A stretch of DNA of 64,000 nucleotides, taken from Algoriphagus sanaruensis (GTDB lineage: Bacteria; Bacteroidota; Bacteroidia; Cytophagales; Cyclobacteriaceae). The stretch covers positions 3,228,501 to 3,292,500 of the forward strand of contig NZ_CP012836.1 in NCBI RefSeq assembly GCF_001593605.1, given 5' to 3'. Shown one piece after another: positions 8,430-17,021 of the stretch (position 1 is its first letter; each line of letters begins with the position of its first letter). The position numbers were made by a program, and so were the translations under genes. Below the pieces are notes generated by a model. That model searched no databases and was not told the DNA's origin. It saw only the letters and a program-made list of their open reading frames with translations.

Positions 8430-9749
8430 TTATTTAGAACCTATGCCGTAATGGGTATATCCCAAACTTTCAAGGTATTTTTTATCGTAGATATTTCTAC
8501 CGTCAAATACGACCTTGTTTTTAAGCAGTTTTCCAACAGCGTCCCAGCTCGGGATTCTGAATTCTGACCATTCTGTTACAAGCAGCAAAGCATCTGCATC
8601 CACGCAAGCATCATAAGAATCTTTGCAATAAGTCACTTTATCAAAGATATAGTGCTCTCTTGCTTCCTCCATTGCTTTTGGATCATAAGCCCGCACTTGG
8701 GCACCTGCAGCCCTAAGTTCATCGATAATCACAGCTGCTGGAGATTCTCTCATGTCGTCTGTATTAGGCTTAAAACTTAGGCCCCACATTGCAAAAGTCA
8801 TCCCGCTTAAATCTTCTCCAAAATGTGCTTTTACTTTGCTGGCTAACACATGCTTTTGTGCATCGTTTACATCTTCTACTGACTGGAGTACGCGGAGGTC
8901 ATAGCCATATTCTTTGGCTGTTTTGATGATTGCCTTCACGTCTTTGGGGAAGCAAGAGCCTCCATAGCCCACCCCTGGATAGATAAATTTGTTTCCAATT
9001 CTAGGATCTGAACCAATACCTTTTCGAACCATATTGGCATCGGCTCCCACTCTTTCGCAAAGATTTGCGATATCATTCATGAAAGAAATTTTTGTAGCAA
9101 GCATGGCGTTTGCTGCATATTTCGTCATTTCAGCAGAAGGAATATCCATATAAATAATTCGTTCTCCGCTCAGCTGAAAAGGTTTGTACAAGCGCTGCAT
9201 GATTTTCTCTGCACGTTCATCATCCACACCAATTACAATTCGGTCTGGCTTTAGAAAATCCTCTACCGCAGCTCCTTCTTTCAAAAATTCAGGGTTTGAA
9301 GCTACCGCAAAAGGCAAGTCTGAACCTCTCTTATTCAAAGCAGCTTGAATGGCTCCTCTTACCTTCTCCCCAGTTGTTACTGGCACAGTACTCTTGGTGG
9401 CTACAACGATGTAATCGGTCATTTTTCTCCCGATTTCATCTGCAACTGCAAGAACATATTTCAAATCCGCAGAGCCGTCTTCACCTGGAGGTGTTCCCAC
9501 AGCAATAAATGCGACCTCTGCTCCTTGAATCGCTTCACCTAAATCCGTACTGAAATGAAGTCTACCACTTTTATAGTTTCGAACCACGATTTCTTCCAAA
9601 CCTGGTTCATAAATTGGCATTATTCCGTTCTTTAGCTTCTCGATTTTTTTTGCATCGATGTCCACACAGGTTACTTCAATTCCTACATCAGCAAAACATG
9701 CTCCGGATACCAAGCCAACATAGCCTGTTCCGACTACTGCGATTTTCAT
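8430..9749 (-). CDS. ugd: UDP-glucose 6-dehydrogenase
   Basis: Oxidises UDP-glucose to UDP-glucuronate with two NAD+, supplying acidic sugar precursors. The protein starts with the NAD-binding loop AVVGTGYVGLVSGACFADVG, has the catalytic cysteine in GVGYGGSCFPKDV, and keeps the C-terminal UDP-binding region ending in VFDGRNIYDKKYLESLG. At 439 residues it is full length for bacterial UGDs. Its place between the export gene and the acyltransferase suggests the polymer contains glucuronate or a sugar derived from it. Confidence 0.96.
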   Translation of the reverse strand: MKIAVVGTGYVGLVSGACFADVGIEVTCVDIDAKKIEKLKNGIMPIYEPGLEEIVVRNYKSGRLHFSTDLGEAIQGAEVAFIAVGTPPGEDGSADLKYVLAVADEIGRKMTDYIVVATKSTVPVTTGEKVRGAIQAALNKRGSDLPFAVASNPEFLKEGAAVEDFLKPDRIVIGVDDERAEKIMQRLYKPFQLSGERIIYMDIPSAEMTKYAANAMLATKISFMNDIANLCERVGADANMVRKGIGSDPRIGNKFIYPGVGYGGSCFPKDVKAIIKTAKEYGYDLRVLQSVEDVNDAQKHVLASKVKAHFGEDLSGMTFAMWGLSFKPNTDDMRESPAAVIIDELRAAGAQVRAYDPKAMEEAREHYIFDKVTYCKDSYDACVDADALLLVTEWSEFRIPSWDAVGKLLKNKVVFDGRNIYDKKYLESLGYTHYGIGSK

Positions 9750-9776
9750 AAATATTTTATAAAATTTAGTTGGTTA

Positions 9777-12380
9777 TTATTGTACAAGTCTTTCAATTAA
9801 TATCCCCAGAGTAGCCAAGCTGGAAGCAATTCCTATCCAACCAGCAGCACTCATGCGTTCCCGTTGAGGTTTTTCAGGAACTACTATTTCAGCTCCGGGT
9901 TCAATTGTAGGATAGAATTTAATTCCAAAAACTGAATGAGTTCTTTTGGCATCACCATTGGCATAAACCACATAGGATTTACTTCTTCTGGCTTTTTCAC
10001 TGAAACCTCCAGCACGAGAAATGTAAGCTTTCAAACCCTGAGTTTTGATATATCGGGAAGTGGTTGGTAAGAGTACTTCTCCTACGATTCGCACCGTTTG
10101 AAGTTCTTTTGGAATTTGGATAATGTCGCCTTCTTGTAAGAATAGGTCTTCAGGTCCACCCGGATTTTTTAAAATTGCTTCAAGGTCAATTCCTACCAGA
10201 TCCTGCTCTTTGAACCGAGAGCGAGTTACAGCTGAATCTAAATACGCCGAATCCAATAGTAAATTTTGATTTAATCTTTCCTCAGCTAGTCGTTGTTCAT
10301 TTTCTATCCGAATGCGTTCAGCTTCTGTGATTTTTTCATCCAAACGCTCAAATAAAAGTTGCTCAGCCTGATTTCCTGGTCGATTTTTTTCGGGATTTAG
10401 CTTGGTCCGAATCTCCTTTAAGATTTCAGCCTTGATTTCATCATCAGTTTTTGTCTTAAAATAGACCGTTCTTCTTATCAAACTTGCCCCCTTTGGATAT
10501 GCAAATTGATTCACACCACCAGCTCTTTTAATAACATCTGAGATCCTCTCATTGGCATTGGAAATGGCAAACTCCCCAGGGAATACTACCTCACCTGTGA
10601 CTGATACCAGTTGTTCTCTTTCGAATCCCGGACTTCTTCGAATGAAGATATGGTCAAAAGGCTTCAAAGAAACATTTATTTCATCTTCTGAAAGGCTCAA
10701 ATCCGAATTCACAGTAAGGGTCAATATTTCAGCAATCTTACCTGAGCTAGCATCCCTTGATCTTCTGGCTATTTCGATGGAGGAATTTGAAGCAGATTGA
10801 AGCAATCCCCCCGAACGAAGGATCAAGTCCCCTACTGTCATATTTGAAGCAAAAGGATAGGTACCCGGCAAATTGACATCCCCCGAAATCTTCACAAAAA
10901 ACTCCTCTTGAATGTCATATCGGCTTGGAACAAAGAGTAGATCTTCGTTTTGTAATCGAACATCTGGCAATTCTCCAGAAATGATTCCAGCCAAATCTAT
11001 CGATTCCGCTGCCAAGGTAAGATCTGTATTTGTTCGATATAAAGTAGCCCTAGTGGCAAATGCCTCAGGCTTTAATCCCTCAGCTTTTTCCAATAGAGAC
11101 TTAATAGTTAACCCATCCTCTAGTGCAAATTCTCCCTCTCTAACCACAGCTCCAGAAATTTGAACTCTATTCGAGAATCGATCCAGAATTTCTCCAATAA
11201 TTATCTCATCTCCATCTTTCAAATCAAATCGGCCAAAAGATTCCTCTGGGACATCCAATACTTTTTTTGAATTCTCATCGAATCGACGGATGGTAATACG
11301 TTTGGCATATGCTTGAGCAGAAAATCCACCAGAAAATTTCAGCAGGTCATTCACTGATTCACCTTGCTTTACTTCAAACAACCCCTCTCTTCTCACAGGA
11401 CCAATTACTTCAACTCGAGTCTGGACAGGGGGTACAATGACCACGTCGTTGTCCTGAAGCGTGATATTAGAATTTTGATTTCCATTGATCAAAACTTCAT
11501 ATACGTCTACTGTAGCAACAAGGCGATTGTTTCGATAGACTTGAATGTTCCGAAAAGCACCATTTTCATTAGGACCACCTGCTGCATATAGCCCATTGAA
11601 AACTGAGGCGAAGGAAGGCAAGGTATAGGTACCGGGATTTGCAAGTTCACCAACCATGGCCACTTTGATAGAACGAATATTCCCCAATCTAACTTGCAGA
11701 AAGGTATTTGGATTTCCACCTAACAAACCGGAGTAAATTCGTCCTAATGAGTTTTTTAATCTAGCAATTGCTGCCTCTATGGTATTTCCTCCAACTTGGA
11801 CCGGACCCACATTGGGGATAAAAATGCGGCCTTCTGGACTTACCGTTAAATCAAATGATTGCTGTGAAGCCCCGTACACATCCAATAAAAGTTGATCCCC
11901 TGCGCCAATCACATAATTACTAGGAGTTGGAATATTTAAGCTTGGATTGAAGTCCAAATTGCGATTATGAAAAACCTTAAACCCAAAAATTTTCTTTTGG
12001 AATGGTGTCAAATCATAATACGGATCAGAAAGGCTAAGTGAATCGAAAGATTGACCAATTTCAAATAATTCACCTCTCCGACCTTTTCCATTAAATGAAT
12101 TTAAGGAGGAATTTTGCGAAGCTGGTCTAAACCCATTTAATCTGGCCCTCAACTTTCCGAGTTCTATGGAAGACAACCCTTGCTCCCTAGCCAAAGCTTC
12201 AAGTTGAGACTGATTAAGCCCACTTGCCTCAGCTCGTTTCACTAACTGTTCGAGTTGCGCATCTGAAAGATTGTCAACCTTTAGGTCTCTAAGATTTGAA
12301 AGATTCTGAGCATGAAGGGAAAACTGAACTCCCAACACTACCAATGCAACGGTGAAAATCTGTCTAAGTATTGTTTTCAA
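9777..12380 (-). CDS. Very large SLBB-domain polysaccharide export protein (Wza family)
   Basis: Outer-membrane polysaccharide export protein. From a TTG at 12380 the N-terminus reads MKTILRQIFTVALVVLGVQ followed by FSLHAQ, a good signal peptide; an upstream TTG at 12422 would spoil it and overlaps a possible -7 box (TAAAATTTG, 12420-12428), so I prefer the shorter form. After an N-terminal helical LSDAQLEQL-type repeat comes the Poly_export domain (YVIGAGDQLLLDVYG...), then six SLBB-like units, each with the pattern V-x-G-E/x-V-x-x-P/E-G. About 80 charged, coiled-coil-like residues are inserted between units five and six, and a hydrophobic helix lies at the C-terminus. E. coli Wza is about 380 residues with two SLBB units, so this one (867 aa) is over twice as long. 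It is the first structural gene of the operon. Confidence 0.88.
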   Translation of the reverse strand: MKTILRQIFTVALVVLGVQFSLHAQNLSNLRDLKVDNLSDAQLEQLVKRAEASGLNQSQLEALAREQGLSSIELGKLRARLNGFRPASQNSSLNSFNGKGRRGELFEIGQSFDSLSLSDPYYDLTPFQKKIFGFKVFHNRNLDFNPSLNIPTPSNYVIGAGDQLLLDVYGASQQSFDLTVSPEGRIFIPNVGPVQVGGNTIEAAIARLKNSLGRIYSGLLGGNPNTFLQVRLGNIRSIKVAMVGELANPGTYTLPSFASVFNGLYAAGGPNENGAFRNIQVYRNNRLVATVDVYEVLINGNQNSNITLQDNDVVIVPPVQTRVEVIGPVRREGLFEVKQGESVNDLLKFSGGFSAQAYAKRITIRRFDENSKKVLDVPEESFGRFDLKDGDEIIIGEILDRFSNRVQISGAVVREGEFALEDGLTIKSLLEKAEGLKPEAFATRATLYRTNTDLTLAAESIDLAGIISGELPDVRLQNEDLLFVPSRYDIQEEFFVKISGDVNLPGTYPFASNMTVGDLILRSGGLLQSASNSSIEIARRSRDASSGKIAEILTLTVNSDLSLSEDEINVSLKPFDHIFIRRSPGFEREQLVSVTGEVVFPGEFAISNANERISDVIKRAGGVNQFAYPKGASLIRRTVYFKTKTDDEIKAEILKEIRTKLNPEKNRPGNQAEQLLFERLDEKITEAERIRIENEQRLAEERLNQNLLLDSAYLDSAVTRSRFKEQDLVGIDLEAILKNPGGPEDLFLQEGDIIQIPKELQTVRIVGEVLLPTTSRYIKTQGLKAYISRAGGFSEKARRSKSYVVYANGDAKRTHSVFGIKFYPTIEPGAEIVVPEKPQRERMSAAGWIGIASSLATLGILIERLVQ

Positions 12381-12514
12381 ATCCTTATGTGTTGAATGAA
12401 AATAGAATCTACTAAGGTGCAAATTTTAGAATAAATAATTCTGATTGATTACAGCTTCGCCCTTTCAGTCCCAAAATGAACCTAGCCGAAAATGAAGAAC
12501 TAAAATCAAAAAAC

Positions 12515-13036
12515 TCAGATTCCCGCCTGCTTATCAAAAAGCACAAGACCTTCACCTGAGGAAATACGATGGTCAGAAAGAGTCAGGATTACCCTTCGAT
12601 CTATCAAATCTTCTATTTTTTTGGATAAATGGGTGATATATCCGTCGTTTAATACCGAGCCAGTTACCACCACATCGATTTGGCCAGTATCACTTCCTCG
12701 TGCAATATCTCCTGTTAAAATTACCTGCTCCACCTGTCCCATCCGGTCTAAAATTTGTTCCAGAAGCATATCCAATCCCAGATATTTCCGGATGATATCT
12801 CGAATGTTGGTGAAAAAAGGGTGCTTCACATTTGCCTGATATTCGATTTTGTTTTTATCAGAATGTCTTACCAAAATCCCTGCTTGGGTGAGGTTATTTA
12901 ATTCCTTACGAATAGAATTAGTGGATTCTCCAAACTCATCAGCCAATCCTCTCAGATGGCTATGGTTTTGCGCATTCACAAAAAACTTGATTAAAAGTCT
13001 TAATCTCGTTTTAGAGGTAATTAGTGATTCAAGCAT
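12515..13036 (-). CDS. Winged-helix regulator with a degenerate nucleotidyltransferase-like domain, head of the polysaccharide operon
   Basis: A 173-residue protein. Residues about 1-65 form a winged helix (TKTRLR-type entry, LADEFGESTNSIRKELNNLTQAGIL recognition region), so it should bind DNA. The C-terminal part (about 100-165) resembles a MNT/Pol-beta-like nucleotidyltransferase core: VILTGDIARGSDTGQIDVVVTG matches the G-S-x-A-R-G...D-x-D pattern, but the first catalytic Asp is Gln (Q in GQID). Catalysis is therefore doubtful, and the domain may only sense a nucleotide or dimerise. It sits 135 bp upstream of the export gene on the same strand and is the first gene of the locus, with a near-consensus promoter at 13060-13088. 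A role in regulating the polysaccharide locus is inferred from position. Confidence 0.7.
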   Translation of the reverse strand: MLESLITSKTRLRLLIKFFVNAQNHSHLRGLADEFGESTNSIRKELNNLTQAGILVRHSDKNKIEYQANVKHPFFTNIRDIIRKYLGLDMLLEQILDRMGQVEQVILTGDIARGSDTGQIDVVVTGSVLNDGYITHLSKKIEDLIDRRVILTLSDHRISSGEGLVLFDKQAGI

Positions 13037-13059
13037 AAAAAATCAGTCAAAGTGAGCAA

Positions 13060-13088
13060 CAAAGGTACTCATTCTTACTTTTTCCAAA
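13060..13088 (-). promoter_or_regulatory. Bacteroidota-type promoter of the polysaccharide-locus regulator
   Basis: On the minus strand a TTTG (13085-13088) is followed 17 nt later by TACCTTTG (13060-13067), an exact match to the TAnnTTTG -7 box of the Bacteroidota primary sigma factor. Transcription would start near 13054, leaving a leader of about 18 nt before the regulator ATG at 13036. The rest of the operon has no equally good promoter that I could see, so this may drive the whole locus. Confidence 0.6.
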
Positions 13089-13167
13089 AAATAAAAAATG
13101 CGATTTCTAACCTGAAAAATGATAATCAAAAAGCCCAAGCATGGTTTAAATAACCCACTGTATTATA

Positions 13168-13182
13168 ATGACTTATAGTCAT
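13168..13182. promoter_or_regulatory. 15-bp perfect inverted repeat upstream of the regulator promoter (possible operator)
   Basis: The sequence ATGACT-TAT-AGTCAT has perfect 6-bp arms around a 3-bp spacer. It lies about 80 bp upstream of the -33 element of the regulator promoter, within a 275-bp gene-free stretch (13037-13311). That stretch also holds an AT-rich hairpin at 13223-13244. The palindrome is directly visible; operator function is only a guess from position. Confidence 0.3.
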
Positions 13183-13311
13183 AAACAAAAAAAAGAAGAT
13201 AAAATTACCATCGGATTGATTCAATTTTTTCTTAAAAAAATTGTGTGACATCTTCTCAATTATCTAATTCTCACCGAACCAAAATAAGGAGGGTAAAAAT
13301 AAATCAACACA

Positions 13312-13683
13312 TCATCCCCGATAGATATTTGTTTCTTTTTGTTGAATCAATTTTCGAAACAATGCACCACTCCAACCGCTAAATCCACCTAGTAATAATC
13401 CTAAGGTTGCGGTAATTGCCACCAAAGTCATTCCCGAACCCAACTCCATGATTCCTGCCATCTTATCCGGCAAAGAACTTCCAGTCACGATTCCTATGTA
13501 TACGCTTTGTCCGAGCCATGCCAATCCCATTCCTAATCCACCTCCTAGAAAGCCACTGAAAGGTTTGATAGCCATTACCGAGGAAAGCAATGCGATTCCA
13601 ATCATCACACCCCAATAAGGAATAATGGGATTTAGAAATAAAACCCAAAGCGCAGTTAATAAAACTAATAATATAAATTTCAT
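13312..13683 (-). CDS. Small four-helix membrane protein of unknown function
   Basis: A 123-residue hydrophobic protein with about four membrane helices (near residues 1-18, 20-40, 45-68 and 82-108) and a short basic cytoplasmic tail. Glycine-rich helices (FLGGGLGMGLAWLG, LGLLLGGFSGWSGALF) suggest close helix packing. I recognise no family. It lies 8 bp downstream of the penicillin-acylase gene on the same strand and is probably co-transcribed with it. Confidence 0.6.
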   Translation of the reverse strand: MKFILLVLLTALWVLFLNPIIPYWGVMIGIALLSSVMAIKPFSGFLGGGLGMGLAWLGQSVYIGIVTGSSLPDKMAGIMELGSGMTLVAITATLGLLLGGFSGWSGALFRKLIQQKETNIYRG

Positions 13684-13691
13684 GGTTCGAA

Positions 13692-16106
13692 TCAGTTAAA
13701 TATCGTTTTAATCAAAATTCCGTCTTGGCTATCGATTTTCCGTTGTTTGAAATCCACATATTCTCCATTTGCCCAGATGGGAATCATATTATCATAAAAC
13801 CTGCTTCCTGGATTCCCAGATTGCCCCCCTGGATAGACACCAAATGCATTGATTTCAGGTCCCATTTCCACTACCATTCTCCAGCTCGCACCGTGACGAG
13901 GACCTGTCGCATTTAGGATCCCGGCCCCTCCACCGGTATACACATTGGTTACCGAAAATGATTTGAAATTTGGAACAAGATGCTGAATAGTGGTTTTCTT
14001 AAAGTTTGCCCAAGAGTAGTCACCTTCTGATTGTTCCCAGGATTGAATTTTATGAACTAATGAGTCAAACCCAACTCTCACATGGTAATCAGCTGACTGA
14101 ACCCCTTCTCTGGATTTTAAATCAAATAATGAATCTAGGGGATGATTCTTAAGAAGCTCGATAGTTTGATAGCTATTTGGCCGAACAATTGGCGTCACTT
14201 GATCCCCAAATTCGCTCCATATACTTTCTAAGGTCTCAGAAAACCAAACTGAATATAGACTTGGGGCTTTTTGGTTAGGATCTGCATAAAAGTCCCATTC
14301 CTTCAATTCTTCCAAATACTTTTTCCCTTTCTCATTTGAAGAATTGTAATCACCCAAAAGTTGGATAAATACAGGCAAAGCTTCCTCGGCTTGCAGATAG
14401 TAATCGTCAAACTGCAAGGCTTTCATGTCATCCACGGTTATATCACTCAACTCTCGAAGTCTTCGATTCAGCCTACGATTTCTGTAGTGTTCATAAGAAT
14501 TATCAAATACATAATATGGATACGAAGGATCGACTGGATGCTGATTGGCTGAGGAAACAAAACCTCTTTCAGGATTTAATGTCGCAGGATTGTGATCGTT
14601 GGGAATGTAGCCTTGCCATTCCATTCTTGGATCAGATCCATCCATGAAAAATTTACCTTGCTCCTTCCATTTAATTGGAAATTTGCCTTGGATTCGCATG
14701 GCAATGTCGCCGGATTTAGAAGCAAAAACGAAGTTTTGAGCAGGAGCAGTATAATGATTCAAGGCTTGGCTGTAATCAGAATGATTCTTCGCCTTATTCA
14801 GCATCAAAAATGTCTTTTGTTCATTGGAACCTTCATGTGCAGTCCATTTAAGAGCAAAATTAACATCCTGACGATCTGATCTGAAACTTTTGTCATAAAC
14901 GACTGGGCCATAATGGACATAAATTACGGTATCCAAAAAACTTGCCTCTCCCTTGATTTTGATTTCTTCGACTTTTATTGTCGTCGGCTTCCATTCATTC
15001 CCGTAGCGATACGCTTTTCTGGAATCATCTTGAAATTCTATTTTGTACCAATCTCTGGCATCTTTGGTAGCGTTCGTCACTCCCCAAGCAATAGATTCAT
15101 TGAACCCTGAAATGACTCCCAGAGCTCCTGGAAGTGAGGCGCCTTTAACCGAATGCTCTGGAGTAGTCAATTGAAGACTAAACCACAAGGAAGGAAGATT
15201 TAAACTAAGATGGGGATCATTGGCAAGAATGGGATAACCGTTTTTCGTTTTAGCTCCACTTACTGCCCAGTTATTTGAGCCTGTTCCCTCAATGGGCTGA
15301 GTCAATGGCTGGATCAAAACAGGAGAATCAGGATAATCAATACTATCAGGTTTTGAAACTGGGATAGGTTCAAAATCCCATATTTTTTCAGCTTCAATTA
15401 CAGGATCATTTTCAACAGGAAATTCAGGAAAGAGCCTATTCAGCTGAGTCTGTCCCAACATCTGACGAAGGTTGGTATATTCCAAATCTCGATCCCCAAC
15501 CAACATGTCAGACATGTATTTCAATAATAAGACAGTCTTAAAAGCGGACCATGGTTCTGGTCGATAGTTTAGGATTTTATATTCAACAGGTAATCTTCCC
15601 AGTGTTAGAGATTCAATGTATTGATTTACTCCATCTGCATATGCTTCAATGAAAGCCAAGGTTTCTGGATCATTTTCTTCTAAAAATTTAAGCCCGAGTT
15701 CGGCTCCATAAGCCAAGCCTTTTCTCCGAGTCATTCGATCTAGTTCCAATGCCACCGGACCTACAATTTCCGAAATTCGTCCAGCTGCTGCTCGAGTCTG
15801 AAATTCCATTTGCCAAAGGCGATGCTTGGCTGTGACAAAGCCTTGGGCCCGGTACAGATCGAGGTCATTCTGAGCAAAAATGTGTGGGATCAAATTCTCA
15901 TCATAATGCACTTCCACTGGAGCCGATAGATTTTCCAGAGACATTTCAGTTTCAGCCATTTGATCCTCACTGTATGAATTTTGCCAAAATCCATGAAATG
16001 GATCAAGAAGAGGCGCTAATGGGGGTATCTGACCGATGGGTTTTGATACTATAATCCCTAGGAAAATGGTGATTCCCAAAGCAATTAAGAACGAGAAGTA
16101 TTTCAT
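13692..16106 (-). CDS. Penicillin acylase family Ntn-hydrolase
   Basis: Periplasmic N-terminal-nucleophile amidase of the penicillin G acylase/acyl-homoserine-lactone acylase family. The precursor has an N-terminal signal or anchor helix (MKYFSFLIALGITIFLGI), the alpha-chain region with FHGFWQNSYSEDQM and AQGFVTAKHRLWQMEFQ, and the autocatalytic junction GTGSNNWAVSG, where the Ser would become the new N-terminal nucleophile of the beta chain. NDPHLSLNLPSLW follows as usual. I chose ATG at 16106 because it begins the signal sequence; a TTG at 16154 would add 16 hydrophilic residues. Substrate is unknown; candidates are N-acyl lactones, amide antibiotics or acylated peptides. Confidence 0.88.
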   Translation of the reverse strand: MKYFSFLIALGITIFLGIIVSKPIGQIPPLAPLLDPFHGFWQNSYSEDQMAETEMSLENLSAPVEVHYDENLIPHIFAQNDLDLYRAQGFVTAKHRLWQMEFQTRAAAGRISEIVGPVALELDRMTRRKGLAYGAELGLKFLEENDPETLAFIEAYADGVNQYIESLTLGRLPVEYKILNYRPEPWSAFKTVLLLKYMSDMLVGDRDLEYTNLRQMLGQTQLNRLFPEFPVENDPVIEAEKIWDFEPIPVSKPDSIDYPDSPVLIQPLTQPIEGTGSNNWAVSGAKTKNGYPILANDPHLSLNLPSLWFSLQLTTPEHSVKGASLPGALGVISGFNESIAWGVTNATKDARDWYKIEFQDDSRKAYRYGNEWKPTTIKVEEIKIKGEASFLDTVIYVHYGPVVYDKSFRSDRQDVNFALKWTAHEGSNEQKTFLMLNKAKNHSDYSQALNHYTAPAQNFVFASKSGDIAMRIQGKFPIKWKEQGKFFMDGSDPRMEWQGYIPNDHNPATLNPERGFVSSANQHPVDPSYPYYVFDNSYEHYRNRRLNRRLRELSDITVDDMKALQFDDYYLQAEEALPVFIQLLGDYNSSNEKGKKYLEELKEWDFYADPNQKAPSLYSVWFSETLESIWSEFGDQVTPIVRPNSYQTIELLKNHPLDSLFDLKSREGVQSADYHVRVGFDSLVHKIQSWEQSEGDYSWANFKKTTIQHLVPNFKSFSVTNVYTGGGAGILNATGPRHGASWRMVVEMGPEINAFGVYPGGQSGNPGSRFYDNMIPIWANGEYVDFKQRKIDSQDGILIKTIFN

Positions 16107-16184
16107 GAAATGGGTGTTTTTCTGAAAAGAGTCGAAGGGGTTAAACTCCTTCAAACGAAATCTAACAAATTTTCTGAGGAGAAT

Positions 16185-16214
16185 AAAAAAAATCCCCGAT
16201 GGCTATCGGGGATT
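16185..16214 (-). terminator. Rho-independent terminator of the DUF2911 gene
   Basis: A 10-bp perfect stem (AATCCCCGAT / ATCGGGGATT, 16191-16214) with a GGCT loop. On the minus strand it is followed by a run of eight T, 10 bp after the DUF2911 stop codon. Confidence 0.85.
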
Positions 16215-16223
16215 TCAGATTCA

Positions 16224-16796
16224 TTATTGAATACTTATCGGTAATTTCAGTTTCTCCCAACGGATTACAAGGCCAGGGGATTCAATATCGATCGAAAGGC
16301 GTTCCGAGGAAGTTTCTTCCCAAGTTGGTGAAACCTCCACTCGTAGCACATCATTTTTCTCATCATACTGAAAATGACCATGCTCAAGATTCCAATCGGA
16401 GTTAAAAATTACTGTCCAGGTTCCATTTTCTTTTGGAATAGTGAATAGAGAATACTTTCCAGCGGCAAGATTTTGACCTTCGACAGTGATATCCTGAGGA
16501 ATGTCAATGAACGTCGCCTCGTTTGCGCCTGTTCTCCAGACCACATTATAAGGAACTAAGTCTCCCCAAATGGCACGACCTTTTACTGCAGGAGAACCGT
16601 ATTGCACTTTGATGGTTTTGGAACCAATAGATCCGTCCTTAACCTCAAGTGGACTCGGTCTTTGTTCTTCTTCAGATGCCGTAGTTTCTGTTTCTACCGT
16701 ACTTTCTGATTCCGCTGTTTCTGAACTTTTATTTTGGCAGGAAAAAAGAAGGGAAAACAAAAGCATCAACGTGCTGAGTGTAAATGATTTCTTCAT
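16224..16796 (-). CDS. DUF2911 domain lipoprotein
   Basis: A 190-residue lipoprotein: signal peptide MKKSFTLSTLMLLFSLLFSC with the lipobox cysteine, then a Ser/Glu/Thr-rich linker, then a DUF2911 domain (IKVQYGSPAVKGRAIWGDL, VWRTGANEATFI, AAGKYSLFTIPKENGTWTVIFN). The family has no established biochemical role and is common in Bacteroidota. ATG at 16796 is favoured over one at 16859, because the latter lies upstream of where the TATCTTTG box (16857-16864) would start transcription and its extra residues break the signal peptide. Single-gene transcript with its own terminator. Confidence 0.85.
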   Translation of the reverse strand: MKKSFTLSTLMLLFSLLFSCQNKSSETAESESTVETETTASEEEQRPSPLEVKDGSIGSKTIKVQYGSPAVKGRAIWGDLVPYNVVWRTGANEATFIDIPQDITVEGQNLAAGKYSLFTIPKENGTWTVIFNSDWNLEHGHFQYDEKNDVLRVEVSPTWEETSSERLSIDIESPGLVIRWEKLKLPISIQ

Positions 16797-16856
16797 ATTC
16801 CGATGTGATGATTGGTTTGTTTCTAGGGTAATTACGGAAATTTTAATGGAATGATG

Positions 16857-16864
16857 CAAAGATA
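16857..16864 (-). promoter_or_regulatory. -7 box for the DUF2911 gene
   Basis: TATCTTTG on the minus strand matches TAnnTTTG exactly. A TTG lies about 14 nt upstream, shorter than usual spacing. The predicted start site near 16850 gives a leader of about 55 nt and supports the ATG at 16796. Confidence 0.4.
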
Positions 16865-17021
16865 TTCAATCAAAGAATCAATCTAGGGCATGATTTCTGG
16901 AAATAAGAAAAGGGTTCTATTTTAGCCAACTGGAACTTCACTTCTCCGTTTGATGCTGAAAAGAAATGATTTAAATGACATTGATTCATTTCCGAAAAGG
17001 CATTTTAAGTATTGATCATAC

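Noticed and set aside
13223..13244. AT-rich hairpin in the 13.1-13.3 kb gap
   Set aside because: A 9-bp stem of almost only A and T without a T-tract. It could be a weak terminator of the small membrane protein gene, but chance is likely in such AT-rich sequence.
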